Positions 47,820 through 59,457 of a DNA stretch of 64,000 nucleotides are shown here, piece by piece (positions within the stretch are counted from its first letter, which is position 1; the number at the start of each line of letters is the position of its first letter). The DNA is from Malachius bipustulatus (Eukaryota > Arthropoda > Insecta > Coleoptera > Melyridae): NCBI GenBank assembly GCA_910589415.1, contig OU342630.1, positions 80,906,186-80,970,185 on the forward strand, in the 5' to 3' direction. The translations under genes were made by a program, and so were the position numbers. Under the pieces are notes generated by a model, which saw only the letters and a program-made list of their open reading frames with translations, was not told the DNA's origin and did no database searches.

Positions 47820-49110
47820 TCTTCATATTCTTGAACAAACCGCTAAATGGCCTGGTGGTTGCTCAGGATACTGAGAAAGGTGTGTGAATTATCCAAGTCA
47901 TAACCACTGAATAATTTTTTTTGACCACTTTTTGCTTCGTTGTAATTGGTCAACTTCAAATAATAACTAAATTTGTTTTCCAAAAAAGACTGAAATTTTA
48001 TATAATTCATTAGTTTGATCGTCGATTTCACCAAGTCCAGTAAAAAGTAGAATTTTTTCATCTTTTTTCCCGTCTAACTTCACGAGGGGTTGCCGAAACT
48101 TGCTTACCGCGTCTGACCATCGCCTCTGAAAACGAATCGCCAAATTATTGTTTAATCCCCGCTCGAAAAAAATTGGAGTTAAGCTAACGAATGCTCGCCG
48201 GTCCCGGAACTCCATGTCCATTTGAAAGTTAATGGGTTCATTTCCGGGGGTCGAAATTTGTTCACCCCCTTTAACCATCACCTGCATGAAAAAGAATGTG
48301 TTTTATTTAAATCGCCAAATTTTAATAAGCAGGCGAAAAACGAGGGCAAACAGTTTCCAAGAATGGACAAACGTAAAAAATTGTTTTCAGCCCCCTCAAA
48401 ACCACTTCAATAATTATTATAGAGTTATGAGAAGTAAGCCGAAACTGGCGAGAAGTTATTTTATGTTTCTTAGAGGAGAAGTACCTTCGAGGGGGCGTAA
48501 AATCCAAAAACGAGTGTAGACAAACGAGGAAAACAGTTTTCGACCCCAAGAGCCAACCGTTTAGATTTCAGAGGGACGTGAAGCTACCCGGGACCGGTGA
48601 AAAATCATTGTATTACTCACTGTAAACTTTTTCGGGCCCTGTAAATGAACCCTTCCGCTTTCAGAAACACACGAAGTTACTGAGACCGAGGATTCGGTGT
48701 TTACTCAAAGTTCCTTCGAAGGGTAGTAAAATGATTTCAACGGCTGGCCATACTCATTTTCAGAAAATGATCAAACGTGGTGAGTAAGTTTCAACCCCGG
48801 GAACGGCCTCTTTGAATTTCAGCCGAACATGAAGATAACCGGGATCAAAAAGGTGATTGATTGTTGATTTTTTTCTGGACGTGGTGAAATTTTTTCTTTT
48901 GATTTATTTTTAAAATTGTCAAACGATGGCCAAATAAATGCGCAATAAAACGTCACTAATTACACAATTTTGAATTTACGTGAAGTTGGCCAACAATTCT
49001 TTTTGAAATTACACAAAAACAAAAGGTGCCAAAAGGTGCCAAAACGAAGTTATTCGGTGGCAAACGTGGTCAAACGATGGTCAAACGAATCGACTATAGC
49101 ATTTTTATAT
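47820..49110. repeat. unassigned repetitive region with degenerate ~240-bp repeats
   Basis: Two blocks starting CCTTCGA(G/A)GGG near 48486 and 48714 and both ending GGGA(C/T)C...AAA...ATTG are diverged copies of one unit. Across the region GACAAACG/GTCAAACG-type motifs recur (about 48362, 48515, 48768, 48918, 49058-49081). Base composition is more GC-rich than the intron around it. Many overlapping short open frames lie on both strands; none is recognisable. It separates two fragments of LINE reverse transcriptase of the same orientation. Confidence 0.5.
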
Positions 49111-49264
49111 AATTTTCCTGACTTACTTACTTCACACGTCTTCTTGAGAGTATGGTTGGTAAATATGTTTTCACTACGGAGGAGTTACAACAATTCTTCA
49201 AATATAATATCCTCCACACCCAGAACGAACGCATTGAAACCCTCTCCCATGAAATTTAATTTAT

Positions 49265-49680
49265 TATAATTAAGTTTTGTAGCGTCGACGCTATTTATCT
49301 CGACTTCCAAAACGCTTTGGAGCAGTTCGATTATTCTATCGAATTTTCCCTCGGTTTTTCCAACTCATTTCAGATACTCCTTCGGTTCTAGCTATAGCCA
49401 ACAAGAAGCAGCGCGTCAAATATCAGTGTGCAATCTTGAAAGCTATTGTACCTGGATCAAGAGTTCCTCGCGGTGCTCGAATCTGGGACCTTTTCTTGTT
49501 TCACTGTTTATAAACGATATGTAGTTGATAAGGTTGATGAGGCTTTATGTTTGCCGACGACCTTAAGCTTTCTCAACTGTTTATTCTGTTGCGGTTTATG
49601 CGAAACTTTAATGTCATCACTGAGTGTTGCGTAAATAATCGATTGCACTTGAAAAATTATATACATCTTTTAACTTAATG
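49265..49680 (+). pseudogene. LINE reverse transcriptase fragment
   Basis: Plus-strand frames show VDAIYLDFQNALEQFDYSI (the catalytic DFSKAFD block, degenerate), then NLGPFLVSLFIND and LCFADDLK (the FADD active-site block). It has internal stops and frameshifts. Same orientation as 47100-47420; possibly the same or a related insertion. Confidence 0.7.
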
Positions 49681-49774
49681 GTCTGTCTTAAATCTTAAAA
49701 AGAAATTGTCATCGGGAATATCAAATCAATTTATTGACTAAACATTTTTACAGATTTTAGGTTTTCTAGCTTCA

Positions 49775-49956
49775 TTATTCATTTTTCTGATGGCAAGTAA
49801 TAAAATGTCTCTCTAAATTATGTTTTCTTTTCGATCTATAGGGACATATATCACACGTGAAATTTTTCTGTTTTCCACAATCTTTACTTAAATGAGCACT
49901 TAATGAATTATGGTTCCTGTACTTCTTGTTACACATATGACACTCAAATGTTTCAC
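49775..49956 (-). CDS. lola: lola-like isoform exon, CPYRSKRK subfamily
   Basis: Exon of 59 residues from a TTTTTTTAG acceptor to TAA. Finger 1: CHMCNKKYRNHNSLSAHLSK then DC. Finger 2: CDICPYRSKRKHNLERHFIT then CH. AATAAA (plus TTTATT at 49730-49735) lies about 40 bases past the stop. Confidence 0.88.
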
Positions 49957-50228
49957 CTAAAAAAAGTAGTCTAATTAGCAAAACCACATGATATTCATCC
50001 CCCATATTGTCTTGACGAACGTGTAGGTACGTTCTCTAAAGCTATGTTTAAAAACTAAATACAGTGTAAATTTTATAGGAAGGCGAAAGTTTTACGAGAA
50101 TTTGTTAATGCGAAGATACGTTAGTTATTACCTCCGAATCCATAAATATTTGTTGTCCAATATCAACCATGTTATTAGTCGGTGTCAACCTTACAAAAAC
50201 AACCAACCAGATATAAGGATGATAAGAG

Positions 50229-51194
50229 CAAATACACTACACTATAATACGTCCAACTCCGGCAATTTTACATGCATTTCGAAGGCAGCCGCTGTGGCAG
50301 CGCCATCTAGTGTCGCGAGTTGTAACTAACACACTGCACCATAGTGATGTGCAACAGATAACAGTATCGAGTAGATATTGATACATTAGTCACAAGTATC
50401 TGATACGTTGAGTTGATTACTTGATTACTTTTGCTTGCTTGATACTTAATCATTATACCCAGACCCCGGACCCGATATTTCTCTATGGGATCGTTGAGTA
50501 CCTACTGACTAGTTATGCAAGGCTACTTCGGTCCTCTAAGAAAATTAAAAAAAGTAAAAATTTCAAGCCAGAAAACAAAAAAGGAATAATTATTATAGGT
50601 ATACTTGACTCTTTAAAAATTATAAGTAATAACATAATAATTATCAAATAAAAATGTAAATATGTAACTGTATTACATATAATGAAAAAATACTTGAGAT
50701 GGAATGTGAAATAAGCAAAAAAAAAATTTTTTCATTGACATCAGTCTTGTAAGAAAAAAAAATGAAGATACCTACATAGGTATACGTACCGAACCGAAGT
50801 ACGGACAGAGATGCAATACAAGATACAAGGCCATATGGGCTAAAACATCACGTGGAACAAGGAACTATGATTATACATAATTCAGTTCCAGCACTCCAGG
50901 AGCAGGAGTTTATAGTAGAGATACCGTTCCGAGCGTGTCGCGATTACGGCTCCGCTCCAGTCGGCGATGTGGCTATGGCTAAACAGTTCCAAAATACCGG
51001 TATTTTGTCGCGGTATTTTTCTGTCGCGGTACCAGTTGGATTGGAACGGTCGTACTCTTCGGTAACAGTATTTCCCATCTCTATTCCGGGCCCAGTAGAA
51101 CAACTGTAGCCGTCCTCGAGCCGCCAGGTTCGCTAGCGTCGCCTCGCTGCCGGTTTTCAGTCGAAGTTGGACGTATTATAGTCTAGCGTATTTG
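50229..51194. mobile_element. non-autonomous hAT-like element (966 bp)
   Basis: The left end CAAATACACTACACTATAAT-ACGTCCAACT is mirrored by the complement of the right end (CAAATACGCTAGACTATAAT-ACGTCCAACT), 30 bp with two differences. It is flanked by ATAAGAG on both sides (7 bp; 8 bp GATAAGAG if the last G is counted), fitting the 8-bp target duplication of hAT elements. The interior has no recognisable transposase; the opposed open frames at 50852-51109 are not convincing genes. Confidence 0.75.
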
Positions 51195-51776
51195 ATAAGA
51201 GTATCTCCGCCGTTCATCGAACATGTAAAATCTCAGTGATGGTGCTGCGTTACCTCGTATCGTATTTACTTGAAATACCTTCATACTTATCATTTAATAA
51301 CATATTATTTAATATTATGTGCACTGCGCTACTGAATTAATTTCTAGTCTAATAAGGTGAAACAATTATAAAGCTCGCAAGATGCACAGTTCAGGCCTAG
51401 CCTCTCGCCTTCTTACAAAAATTGGACGGTATATAAACATTCTTAGCAAATTGTTTAAGGTAAAAAAAAGTTGTGGTAATAGATAAATAAGTATTTTAAT
51501 CCAAACAGTGAAGCAGACATGCAACAAGCATATTTAGAAATGGAATATTTAGTAAATTAAAATGAGGACGTTGATGTAAACATGTAAAAGTTGATAAAAG
51601 AAGTCACTCTCTAATTCGGGGGGATTCGCACTCTGCCAAGAGGTGAGTACTGGCACTTCACAAGTTAACCAGGGTGTTGGAGAACTAGGGGGGGTTACCT
51701 GTGGAGCTAGTGAAGTGATTAAGTAAAGAGTCTAAAGAAGCTAAAGAGAACTAAAGAGGTTAATGTTAAATTATAC

Positions 51777-53802
51777 CAGTGACGGCTCGTGCTTCAAAAA
51801 ATTGGGTCGGCCAGCCAATGGTGGAAATAAAATGTACGACGTTATAATTATGTGGTGGGGGAGGGGGGGGGATCCGGGGATAAGGCCCCCGCGGAAAATG
51901 CAATGCAGGCGATTTTTTTACGGTTCAAGGTCACGCGAATTCCCCTAAGTTCAAAATTTACTTATACAGGGTGTATCTAAATAACACCGAAAAAATTTAA
52001 GAGCTGATTCTTTGGTCAAAAATAAACAAAAAATTTCGTATAAACGTGTGTCTAGAAATGCACCCTTTTTGAGATACAGGGTGTCAGAAAAAAGATTATT
52101 TTACCAGTTTTTTGAAGATATTTGGGGAACCGTTTGAGATATGAAACTCACCTTTTGTAAATGTCATATCATTGCTATTTATAGCTACTTTTTTAATACT
52201 GAGTTTTTCATGTGCCATTATAGCGGAGATCTCAGAAATGAGCAAAGTTTTTTTGCCGTTAATTTTTCGACACTTTGTCTTGAAACATTCAAAGCGAGTT
52301 TTTCATCGTAAATGCCCGTTTTTCTCGAAAATGGCTCACGTTAGCAGTTATAACCAAGAGTATCTTTTTGTGTAGAAAACATTGACGGTTGAAAGTGTGC
52401 TTTTAAAATATCAATTTGCCCAGTGTCGTAGATATTAGGGGAAAAAAATCCCCCCAACCCTAAAAATCTCCGGCACTGGCATACTTAAAGAAGGTAGTTA
52501 GCATTAAAATAGTTGCTAATATCAATGATAAGATCTGTACAAAAGCTGAATTCTGTGTCTTATACGGTTCCCGAGACATCTTCAAAAAACTCGAAAAAAA
52601 ATCTTTTTTTGACACCCTGTATCTCAAAAAGGGTGCATATTCAGACACACGTTAATAGGAAATTTTTTGTTTATTTTTTATCAAAGAATCATCCCCTAAA
52701 TTTTTTCGGTGTTATTTAGATACACCCTGTATGTAAAAATAGGAAAAATCGTCGAATAGGAAAAATAGATGAAGAAAGTAATAAAATAAAAATGTGCTTT
52801 TGCTTGAGTCACTGAATGAATGCAATATTATGCTATGCATGCATTGACACCATATGGATGGATAACACGCGCGGTACGGCTAGCCGACCCTGGCCCTGCA
52901 TGGCTACTAAACTAACTGGCGCTGGCTGGTAGGTATAAGGATAAAGAAGTACAGGCATTGAAGATTTCATTATTATTTTCCGTTCTAGGAATTTATATCT
53001 ATTGAATCCCTTCCGTAAAACGGTATTTTTAGTTTATTTTTTATTCAAAAAATATTAATGAAAGTGTAGTAGGTGCGCAGTTGACTTGACAATATCGGTA
53101 GTTTGCGAATTCTAATACCTAGTTATTTTTTTTTAATTGCATAAAATAGGTAAACAAACTCGCACACTGAGATTAAATAAATAAATTAATAAATTAATCT
53201 TAAATAATTAATTAATAAATAATAAAGTCTACTAAATTAATTAAATAAATCTCTAAAAAGCAATTTGGCAAGCAAGAAACACATTTTTTGTTTCTGTTAC
53301 TACAAGTTGCATTTTCTTAAAAAAATATTAATAAAAATGCGTTCGACACCATCCCAATAATGCAGCGAGGATCACCCAAGAGAAGAGCGCCTGATAGAGA
53401 CCCAAGTACGGCCAGGAGGCTCTCGGCCGTGCCTGTGTGGAATACGCTACGCCGGCCGTGCACTGTAACTCTGCGGTTTGGAAGCGACACAGTTTGTGTG
53501 CCGTATGTCTTCGATTAACCAGCACTCTCGCGCCCAGCATCGGCCAGCCGACCTTAGCATTTATTTTCAACTTATGGATGGATCACTCGCCACTCGCGCT
53601 ATTCACTATAATAGCTGTACACTACACTTTTGCTTTTTGCTTAGATTTTTAGGCAAGAAAAAACATTAAAGGGTATTATTGAAACCTCTCAGAAATTAAA
53701 ATCAAGTTTATTTTATTATTTTCTAAAAAATAATGTTATTTTACTGGTGCAGTGGTTTGGGTCGGCCGGGCCGACCTTGCCGTCCCTGACGAGCCGTCAC
53801 TG
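51777..53802. mobile_element. hAT-type non-autonomous DNA transposon (2.0 kb)
   Basis: Terminal inverted repeats CAGTGACGGCTCGT and ACGAGCCGTCACTG are perfect over 14 bp. A perfect 8-bp duplication AATTATAC flanks it (51769-51776 and 53803-53810), diagnostic of hAT-like transposition. Another palindromic element is nested at 51967-52729. The interior right half contains short frames on both strands around 53330-53650 without recognisable transposase motifs. It lies about 200 bp past the 54005-54186 exon in transcription sense. Confidence 0.9.
51967..52729. mobile_element. palindromic DNA element nested in the hAT element, layered
   Basis: Left end CAGGGTGTATCTAAATAACA and right end TGTTATTTAGATACACCCTG mirror each other, with TA on both sides. 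A second pair CAGGGTGTCAGAAAAAAG / TTTTTTTGACACCCTG sits symmetrically inside. Insertion inside the hAT element shows it arrived later. Confidence 0.9.
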
Positions 53803-54004
53803 AATTATACGTAATCTATAATTTCTTTTTATATCAGTTATCCATGCAAATACACTTCTTATTAACTTCATTTTATGTACAAATGTAAAAATTATCAACG
53901 GAAATTTCAAAGTAATTTAATGGCTTAAAATATTAAACATTTTATTTATAAAGTTTCATATCATGGTATTGGTACCAATACCAAATACCTTCATATCATG
54001 GGGT

Positions 54005-54186
54005 TTAAAAGTTTTTCAGATGGCGATTATTCACGTGCTTCTGTAGATCATATTTCCTTTTCGATTTGTACGGACATATCTCACATGTGAAATTTTTCTG
54101 TTTTCCGCAATCTTTATTTAAATGAGTAGATAATGAAATGTAGTTCTTGTACATCTTGTTACAATTGGGACACTCCTTCGGCTCAC
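54005..54186 (-). CDS. lola: lola-like isoform exon, CPYRSKRK subfamily
   Basis: Exon of 59 residues from a TTTTTTTAG acceptor to TAA. Finger 1: CPNCNKMYKNYISLSTHLNK then DC. Finger 2: CEICPYKSKRKYDLQKHVNN then RH. AATAAA (plus TTTATT at 53941-53946) lies about 60 bases past the stop; between them is the perfect palindrome GGTATTGGTACCAATACC. Confidence 0.88.
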
Positions 54187-55398
54187 CTAAAAAAATAGTC
54201 TAATTATGCAAAACAACATTACTTTATCCGTACACAATAATTATTAACAAAATTTTAATATAATTATTATTAAATACATAATATTAAGGTCATAATATTA
54301 AATTAATGAGCACCAACAATACAAAGAGACATCTAATAAGAAGAGAAGGGCGAGGAGCGCTTCACAATATTTAAATCAAATAAAACTACAAGATGCAATA
54401 TGATACTTAGATGTTTATTAATCTCTGCCTGAAATTCTACTAACTCGTTCTGTGGTCGCTTGTTGAAATAAAATTTTCTTGTGTCAATGGACGGCCATAG
54501 ATGAATTGAAAATATCTACCTACAGTTGTTTTAAGTTAGATATGTTAATATTGTTAATATTGAAATTTAGTAAGTTTTTTTTTCTTTAGTAAGCATTAGC
54601 ACACGCTAGATGGCATGGAGCTATACAGATTACTTGTGAAACTGTAGAAGCAGACTGTCTGTTTCAATACTTATCTCTGCGAAGAGAGGAAGATGTGCGA
54701 AACGGTGGCGCATCTGTTTCCAGACTAGAAGAATTTCTATTTATCAAAGGAATTGATAATTTTACCCTTATTTCCAGGAAAAATATATGTAGGTCATACC
54801 TGACCTGACCTGAATTGCTAAAAGAAATTCCATGAATACAAAATCCTGTCATGGGTGAGGATTTAATTTGGGAAATTGTGGAGGGATACTTTTCTCTCTA
54901 CCCCGATCTCCCTCTTCCTAGATTTTTACAATAACTTTAATAAAAAATAACAATTAGGTATCTTACGTTTATTAATATGAAATAAATAATACACAGCATT
55001 CAAGAAATTAGATTCTCTATTAAATAAGAATAATTGGGAATAATTTGATGCCGTCATGATAAAAAGACGTAAGTATACTTACTTAATATTACATTATGCA
55101 AGGTAACTAATTAAAGAGAAGATTATCTACGTCTAAGATTATGTTACAGCAAAACTGTCAATAATTCGTTTTAGGAAATATTCCAATTCAAACCTGAGTA
55201 AGCGACAATTTTGCGGCCATATTTAAGTAATGAGAATCAGTAAGCGCTAATGATCATTCAGATTGATTGTGAAATTGCAGTTACGTCTTTCAATAATAAT
55301 GTGTTTGTGTTTCATTTCTGCCTTCGGTAAAAGTGAGAAAGAGAAATTTCCTGTGCATTATCAACTCATTTTTCAAAACACATGAATTTCAAAAAATC

Positions 55399-55693
55399 AT
55401 GGCGGCCGTTTTGGGCCCGGAGAAGACGAGTTTTCGAAGAGCATGATAGTGTTGATATTTGTCCTTGCTATCGAAAAATAAAAAGCTCAGCAACGCATCA
55501 AGGGCAGTTTTTATAGCCGAAAATTGAAAATTATAACACCTGAACATACGGATTCGGAATTTTAAAAAATAATGGTGGCCTTGATGCGTTGCTGGGCTTT
55601 TTATTTTTCCAAACCAAGGACAAATATCAACCCTATCATGCCCTTTTGAAAACTCGTCTTGTCCGGGCCCAAAACGGCCCCCGTGGTTTTTTG
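55399..55693. repeat. inverted repeat element
   Basis: Blocks GGCCGTTTTGGGCCCGG, ACGAGTTTTCGAAGAGCATG and CAGCAACGCATCAAGG on the left are mirrored by CCTTGATGCGTTGCTGGGCT, CATGCCCTTTTGAAAACTCGT and CCGGGCCCAAAACGGCC on the right. An outer direct similarity (AATTCGGAATC...) extends beyond. Non-coding. Confidence 0.75.
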
Positions 55694-55954
55694 AAATTCC
55701 GAATCCGCATATTCAGGTGTTGTAATTTTCGATTTTGGGCTATAAGGAGAAAGATCAATCCCGTTCAAGCAATGATAGCAGATTATTTATGTAATTAAAT
55801 TATCATCGTACCGGAGCCGGATGCTTAGCCACTCTCGTTGCTAAGTTTTCGTTGATAGCTTCACCCGAATGACAGATTGAGGGAAAATTAATTAGATTAT
55901 TATAATAAAATCTCTTAATACTTTGACCAAAATAAATAAATTACTCTAATCTTC

Positions 55955-56843
55955 AAGGTGTACCTACCATAAGTTGGAGGACGTGCAGGTAAAGCAAAAA
56001 TATTAGGTAAATTAATTTTTTTTCTAAAATGTTTTTTAATCGAGTTATAGGGTGTTTAAGTGTTGGTTTACAAAACTGGTTTTTATTGTATCTTTCTACA
56101 AAGTGGACCAATAATTTTGGATTTTTGTATAGAGGTTTTCTATTTAAAAACCCGTACTTACTTGGAAAGATTCTGAGTACAATTGAAGCACCCAGTGGCG
56201 TAGAATTCGGGGCCACAGGACATCACGTTTTGTCCCGTAAAAAATTAAAAACTGTATTTTTTTTACCTTTTTTCGGAAAGCCAGTAAAATTACTATAAAA
56301 GAGCCATAGTTATCAATTTTCGATAAAAATTCGAATGTAGCGTTTTTAACATTAAATTATTTTAATTATTTTTATGCAATAGTCTAAGATAAATACCATA
56401 AATTGAAGGGCTTGTAGACAAAGCCAAAACACGAAGAATATTCAAATAATTTTTTTCCCGAAATTAACTGAGATACAGGAAGTTCAAAAGTGTCATTTAC
56501 ATTTTTATCGGTTATAATACATTTTCGAAAAAAAGTTTATTTTAACTTTCTTTGTATTTTAGGGTAATCTACAAGCCGTTCAAATTTTGGTGCTTACCTT
56601 AGGTTATTAAATAAAAAAATGAATTAAAATAAAAATTGGTAAAAACGCTACATTTGCATTTTTATTGAAAACGGTCCTATCGATTATTTTACAAATAGAC
56701 TATTAAATACAAAAGCTGCACACAAAAATTCAGAATAATTGATCCTTTTGTTGCTTTTTAATAAATAAATTAATTTTTTGATTTTAATAGTTTTGTTCTA
56801 TCCACATGTCCTCCAACTTATGGTACTCTCTCAGGAACACCTT
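55955..56843. mobile_element. DNA element with AAGGTGT...CATAAGTTGGAGGAC inverted ends
   Basis: TACCATAAGTTGGAGGACGTG at the left is mirrored by ACATGTCCTCCAACTTATGGTA at the right, and AAGGTGT / ACACCTT mark the outer ends. No target duplication could be identified. The two overlapping open frames at 55953-56298 show no recognisable domain. Confidence 0.65.
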
Positions 56844-57136
56844 ATGATCTTGATAATAATATGAAAATTTTTTGACCAAACCAATAAAAAATGTGTACGT
56901 ATCTATTAGTTTAGCCTAAAATCAGTGTCAACAATACTAAGGTGTAAGCTGCAATTAAAATTACAGGATTAAACACTATCAAAATTATCTATCTGCGTCA
57001 ACAGTTGTTGTTCATTTGTTCAGCAGTTTGAATTTTGAACCGCTTACGCCTTTTTGTCATGACAGCATCGAATTGTTTCTTATCATTTGTTAGGCGACTA
57101 ATGTAATATAAAATTTTCACCAATAAGACTCTTCTG

Positions 57137-57309
57137 CTAGATGATGCGATGACAAATCCTCACATGTTTCATTAGATTATACTTTCGTTGGGATTTATAT
57201 GGACATGAGAGGCATTTGAATTTTTTTCGTTTTCCGCAGTCTTTATACAAGTGATTAGCTAATGAATTCATGTGCATGTATTTCTTTTGACAGTTTGGAC
57301 ACTCCACTC
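57137..57309 (-). CDS. lola: lola-like isoform exon, CPNCQKKY subfamily
   Basis: Exon of 56 residues from a TTATTTCAG acceptor to TAG. Finger 1: CPNCQKKYMHMNSLANHLYK then DC. Finger 2: CLSCPYKSQRKYNLMKHVRI then CH. It combines finger 1 of the upstream subfamily with a CPYKS-type finger 2, so it sits between the two subfamilies in both position and sequence. No AATAAA close by. Confidence 0.88.
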
Positions 57310-58518
57310 CTGAAATAAGTATGGACACTCAATAATAAATAAAATTCAAATATAAATACCTACAAAAAATTACAGTTTACAAATTACGATTTGTTCAGAA
57401 AAAAATATAATTTCATAGAAGGCTATTGATAATTCTTATAATCAATGGCGCGTTAGCCCATAAATACTGCATGAGAAATCCTTTTTCCTACGACCACTAT
57501 ACAAAACACTACTTTGCGCATCGTTTTTTGTGCGCAAACTAGCAGATTTCTCACGTATCCAAAACTGTGCGACAAAGTGACATAACGCATAGCCAAAAAT
57601 CGTTTCCGTACAGTTTTAATGTAAACAATAGTGATGGGCGGTAACTGAGAACTCAACTGTTACTTATTGTTAATGGAATAACTATTCATTTAAAGCTTCA
57701 AGGTAATAAAATAAACACAAATGGGATAACATAGAACCAGACAAGACTATAAAATATACTCATTATTCTCTTGTGGCAGTAATTATTAAAATTTACGAGT
57801 TGATCGCTAATAACAGTAGTTATCAAATCGTAGCGTTCAAATCAAATTCACGAACGTGAAAATAACTCGCACACCTCTACAGTATCCTCTACTAACTTCA
57901 ATCGACGACGCGCAGCGCCTGCGTTGTGTAGAAGTTGCATATCAATGATATACTAACCTCTCTTAAATCATTGTTATTATCTACCACGTCTCCACGCTCA
58001 CGTCACTTATTTTTAGTTTATACGGAGTCTAATAATAAACAATAATAATATTGTCGGTAGAATTCAATGATTTAACAGTATATAATAGTAATATTAAAAA
58101 GTCATTGGTAGAATTGAAAATAATACCTACCTAGGTAGTCTGAAAAAATAATCTTTAGTTAGGTACCTATCATTATAATGGATTTTGATTCCAAAAAGTA
58201 CTGTGTGTATCACGTGCGGAAAAGAAATTTCACACTCGTGTGAATTGTGACACTCGATTTCCGCACTTGTTTCACAATATACTATTTCCTACGGTCAGTC
58301 GTAAAGCGAAGATTAGGACAGGGTAGAAGTCGAGAAAATCGACTTATGGCTAAGGGCGACCTGGTTGACCAGAAAGATGGTACTCGGATTAATCACCCAT
58401 TAATAGCGAATCGAATGTTAGAAATTCGGTCCGTTCTTAAATAATAATTGATAATGTAGGTAGGTATATCAATTTATTCTCGTTTGTTAGGCAACTATAA
58501 AACATTATTACAAACATC

Positions 58519-58718
58519 TTATCCATCATTATTGACAACACGCAGTTTTCGTTGAGGATTATGACGATTATACATATGTTTTTGTAAATTTTGTTTCCTG
58601 CAGGACTTATAGGAACAGAAATCGCACTTGACTTCTGGTTTTCCGCAGTCTTTACGTAAATGAGATCCTAATGAATTGCTATTTTTATATTTCTTTCGGC
58701 AATTTGGACACTCCACTC
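58519..58718 (-). CDS. lola: lola-like isoform exon, CPNC..KKY / CSYKS subfamily
   Basis: Exon of 65 residues from a TTATTTCAG acceptor to a stop at 58519. Finger 1: CPNCRKKYKNSNSLGSHLRK then DC. Finger 2: CDFCSYKSCRKQNLQKHMYN then RH. The linker is one residue shorter than in the CPYRSKRK exons (CGKPEVKC). It has a longer basic tail, NPQRKLRVVNNDG. AATAAA (plus TTTATT at 58473-58478) is about 40 bases downstream. Confidence 0.88.
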
Positions 58719-59278
58719 CTGAAATAATTGAGTTATTTTATAAGTTCAGACAATATTATAGATAAGTAATATTCGCATATAAATTCTGATTGCATTAAGT
58801 TTGATTTATTCTCTAATAATTATTATTTCATATTATGACCATCGACAATAATTATTAACCGCAGCAGCCGACATATTATATTGAATGGCCTTTCCACGCA
58901 GTTAGTCGAAAGCGAAGAATTGGACAGGGAAGGAGTCGCGAAAAATGACTAGCAAAGGGCGACGATTGATCATCATAATCATTTCATCAATAATTACATA
59001 AAACATTGGATGAGAAACCCTTTTCCCCCACAATACTGGCCCATGTTAGGATTTGAATTTGAGAGAGATGGTTACCAAGTTATAGGGATCATTCGACAGA
59101 CCAGCTGGGACCAACAATATCCCCGCTCCCATCATCTTGTGACAAGATTAATGTAAGGTAATAAAAAGTAACAGAAATTTAACATTTATTACTAAATTAC
59201 ATACAATTCAGAAATTCGATCGCTCTCAAATTAGAATTGACAATATTAGTTTCTTCACGTTTATTCGGCAAAAGACGG

Positions 59279-59457
59279 TCAAGGCGAGGTTCCATGACGC
59301 TTATTCATATGTTTCAGTACATTATGTCTCCTGGTAGATTTATAGGAACATAAATCGCACTTGATTTTCGGTTTTCCGCAGTCTTTAGTTAAATGATTAA
59401 CTAATGAATTATTTTTCTGGTATTTTTTTTGACAATTTGGACACTTAACTCCTACTC
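59279..59457 (-). CDS. lola: lola-like isoform exon, CPNCQKKY / CSYKS subfamily
   Basis: Exon of 58 residues from a TTATTTCAG acceptor to TGA. Finger 1: CPNCQKKYQKNNSLVNHLTK then DC. Finger 2: CDLCSYKSTRRHNVLKHMNK then RH. Linker CGKPKIKC. AATAAA occurs only 14 bases past the stop (plus 59260-59265) and again near 59185. It lies 560 bases from the 58519-58718 exon, with similar intron sequence between. Confidence 0.88.

Noticed and set aside
50852..51109. 85-codon plus-strand open frame
   Set aside because: It lies in a non-autonomous hAT-like element and has an open frame on the opposite strand over the same bases; no domain recognised.
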